NCBI GenBank assembly: GCA_041920505.1
Contig: JBHGXV010000021.1
Coordinates: 1 to 64,000, forward strand
DNA from: JBHGXV01 sp041920505
GTDB lineage: Bacteria > Bacillota > Bacilli > Brevibacillales > Brevibacillaceae
DNA: 64,000 nt
Direction: 5' to 3'
Shown: positions 62,949 through 64,000 of the stretch, piece after piece
How the letters are laid out: each line of letters opens with the position of its first letter
Numbering within the stretch: position 1 is the first letter of the stretch
Position numbers and translations under genes: made by a program
The notes under the pieces: model-generated
What the model saw: only the letters and a program-made list of their open reading frames with translations
What the model was told of the DNA's origin: nothing
Database searches by the model: none

Positions 62949-64000
62949 ACAATGGACGGCGGAACAGTGGCAGGCGATTACAGAGCGTGGGCAAAACCTG
63001 CTGGTCGCGGCGGCCGCCGGTTCCGGCAAGACCTCGGTGTTGGTCGAGCGGATTATTCGCCGGATTACCGACGCGGACGATCCGATCGGCGTCGATCAAC
63101 TGCTGGTGGTGACGTTTACCAATGCGGCGGCGGCGGAGATGCGCCACCGCATCGGCGAAGCGCTGAAAAAGGCGCTGGAGACCGAACCGGCGTCCGCCCA
63201 TCTGCGCCGCCAGTTGGCGCTGTTGCAGCGGGCGACGATCACCACCCTGCACTCCTTTTGCCTCGGCTTGTTGCGCCAGTATGCGTATGTGGTCGGGCTG
63301 GACCCGGAATTTCGCATCGCCGATCCGCTGGAGGCCGACTTGCTGCGTCAGGATGTGCTGGAGGCAAAAATGGAGGAGTGGTACGCGGACGACGCCGACT
63401 TCCTCGCGCTTGCCGACGCGATGCTGGACGGACAGGACGACGCCATGCTGGCGGCACTGCTCTTGCGGCTGTACGAATTCTCCCGTTCCCATCCGCAACC
63501 AGGCGAATGGTTGAAACAGGCGGCGGCCATGTTTGAGGTGGAGGAAGACCAGCCGCTCGCCGCTCTGCCCTGGACCGGCCGATTGCTGGCGGCGGTGCGC
63601 CTTGAATTGCAAAGTGTCGTGGCTCGTTTGCAAAAAGCGGCTGACATCGCTGCGTCGCCGGACGGACCGGCTGCGTACCTGCCGCTATTGGAGAAGGAAC
63701 GGCAGGCGGTGATCGACGCGTGGGCCGCCTGCGAAACTGGTTGGGAGGCGGCGGAGCAGGCAATCCGCGCGATTTCGTTCGGCCGTCTGCCATCGGTCAA
63801 GGACGCCGATCCCGCGTGCAAGGAGCAGGTCCAGGTCCTGCGCAACGCCGCAAAAGAGGGGATCGGCTCGCTGATCGAGGCGTATTTTTCCATGGACGCC
63901 TCCGTCTGTCTGCGCGATTTGCGCGCGGTCGCGCCGCTGATGAACACCCTCGCCCGGCTGGTGGGCGAGTTTGAGGCTGCCTATCGGCAAGAAAAGCAGG
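62923..64000 (+). CDS. addA: ATP-dependent helicase/nuclease subunit AddA (partial, 5' part)
   Basis: The frame is open from ATG 62923 to the end of the window, covering about 359 of roughly 1250 expected residues. It has the UvrD-like helicase Q motif (EQWTAEQWQAIT), Walker A AAAAGSGKTSVLVERI, motif Ia VTFTNAAAAEMRHRI and motif Ic-like TTLHSFCLGLLRQY. GAGGAAAGACCC precedes the ATG inside addB. The helicase C-terminal motifs and nuclease domain lie beyond the window. Confidence 0.95.
   Translation, partial: MATQAAKPEQWTAEQWQAITERGQNLLVAAAAGSGKTSVLVERIIRRITDADDPIGVDQLLVVTFTNAAAAEMRHRIGEALKKALETEPASAHLRRQLALLQRATITTLHSFCLGLLRQYAYVVGLDPEFRIADPLEADLLRQDVLEAKMEEWYADDADFLALADAMLDGQDDAMLAALLLRLYEFSRSHPQPGEWLKQAAAMFEVEEDQPLAALPWTGRLLAAVRLELQSVVARLQKAADIAASPDGPAAYLPLLEKERQAVIDAWAACETGWEAAEQAIRAISFGRLPSVKDADPACKEQVQVLRNAAKEGIGSLIEAYFSMDASVCLRDLRAVAPLMNTLARLVGEFEAAYRQEKQ

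Noticed and set aside
1..64000. CRISPR arrays, rRNA or tRNA genes, and complete prophage
   Set aside because: No regularly spaced short repeats, no tRNA or rRNA signature, and no phage structural genes were seen; the only integrase is a fragment.

Overview
The window looks like a chromosomal segment of a moderately GC-rich, spore-former-type Firmicute of class Bacilli (Brevibacillus, Effusibacillus or Alicyclobacillaceae-like). The evidence is the gene repertoire and signals: AddAB rather than RecBCD, a caa3-type cta cluster, a Btr-type AraC regulator, ECF/YcdB operons, strong AGGAGG ribosome binding sites with many GTG/TTG starts, and hairpin-U terminators. The genus cannot be fixed from the sequence alone.

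Region 1 (1-5.9 kb) is an AT-rich accessory island. Two nearly identical 130-bp direct repeats (15-144 and 5753-5883) bracket an IS21-family remnant (istA tail, frameshifted istB, right end), the broken C-terminal half of a large serine recombinase, and an intact two-gene AAA ATPase / subtilisin-like protease operon. That operon resembles IetAS, a plasmid-exclusion and candidate antiphage system. It is the most interesting system in the window.

Region 2 (6-18 kb) is a Fur-controlled siderophore-uptake operon (Btr-like regulator, FhuF-like reductase, MFS exporter, two FecCD permeases) that is visibly decaying. It is followed by an ECF sigma / membrane anti-sigma-like / YcdB operon, a DUF6946-like gene with a truncated GIY-YIG partner ending at a third repeat copy, and a MntA-HepT toxin-antitoxin pair whose HepT is frameshifted. 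Several lesions are single-base losses in homopolymers, so sequencing error must be excluded before calling them real pseudogenes.

Region 3 (18-26 kb) carries an electron-transfer-like operon (His/Asp-rich secreted protein, ApbE, ferric-reductase-like membrane protein, two-component system), a 1080-residue SF1 helicase with a coiled-coil insert, and a dead darcynin gene.

Region 4 (26-36 kb) is sugar metabolism: phosphoglucomutase on the minus strand, then divergently galT-galK-galE, an M24 peptidase-like protein lacking expected metal ligands, a ROK regulator, and a WG-repeat/DUF3298 protein. Regions 36-46 kb hold ArsR, SDR, aldo-keto reductase, a secreted coiled-coil protein, a two-component system, a self-regulated MFS-TetR operon with a double operator, an ScdA/RIC iron-sulfur repair gene with an FNR-like site at about -41.5, and a divergent LysR/cysteine-hydrolase pair.

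Region 5 (46-52 kb) is the aerobic respiratory cluster ctaC-ctaD-ctaB-ctaE-small TM peptide-ctaA, with an FNR-like site just downstream of a predicted promoter. Region 6 (52-64 kb) has a second ECF sigma/YcdB operon and then the DNA double-strand-break genes sbcD-sbcC-addB-addA, with addA running off the end.
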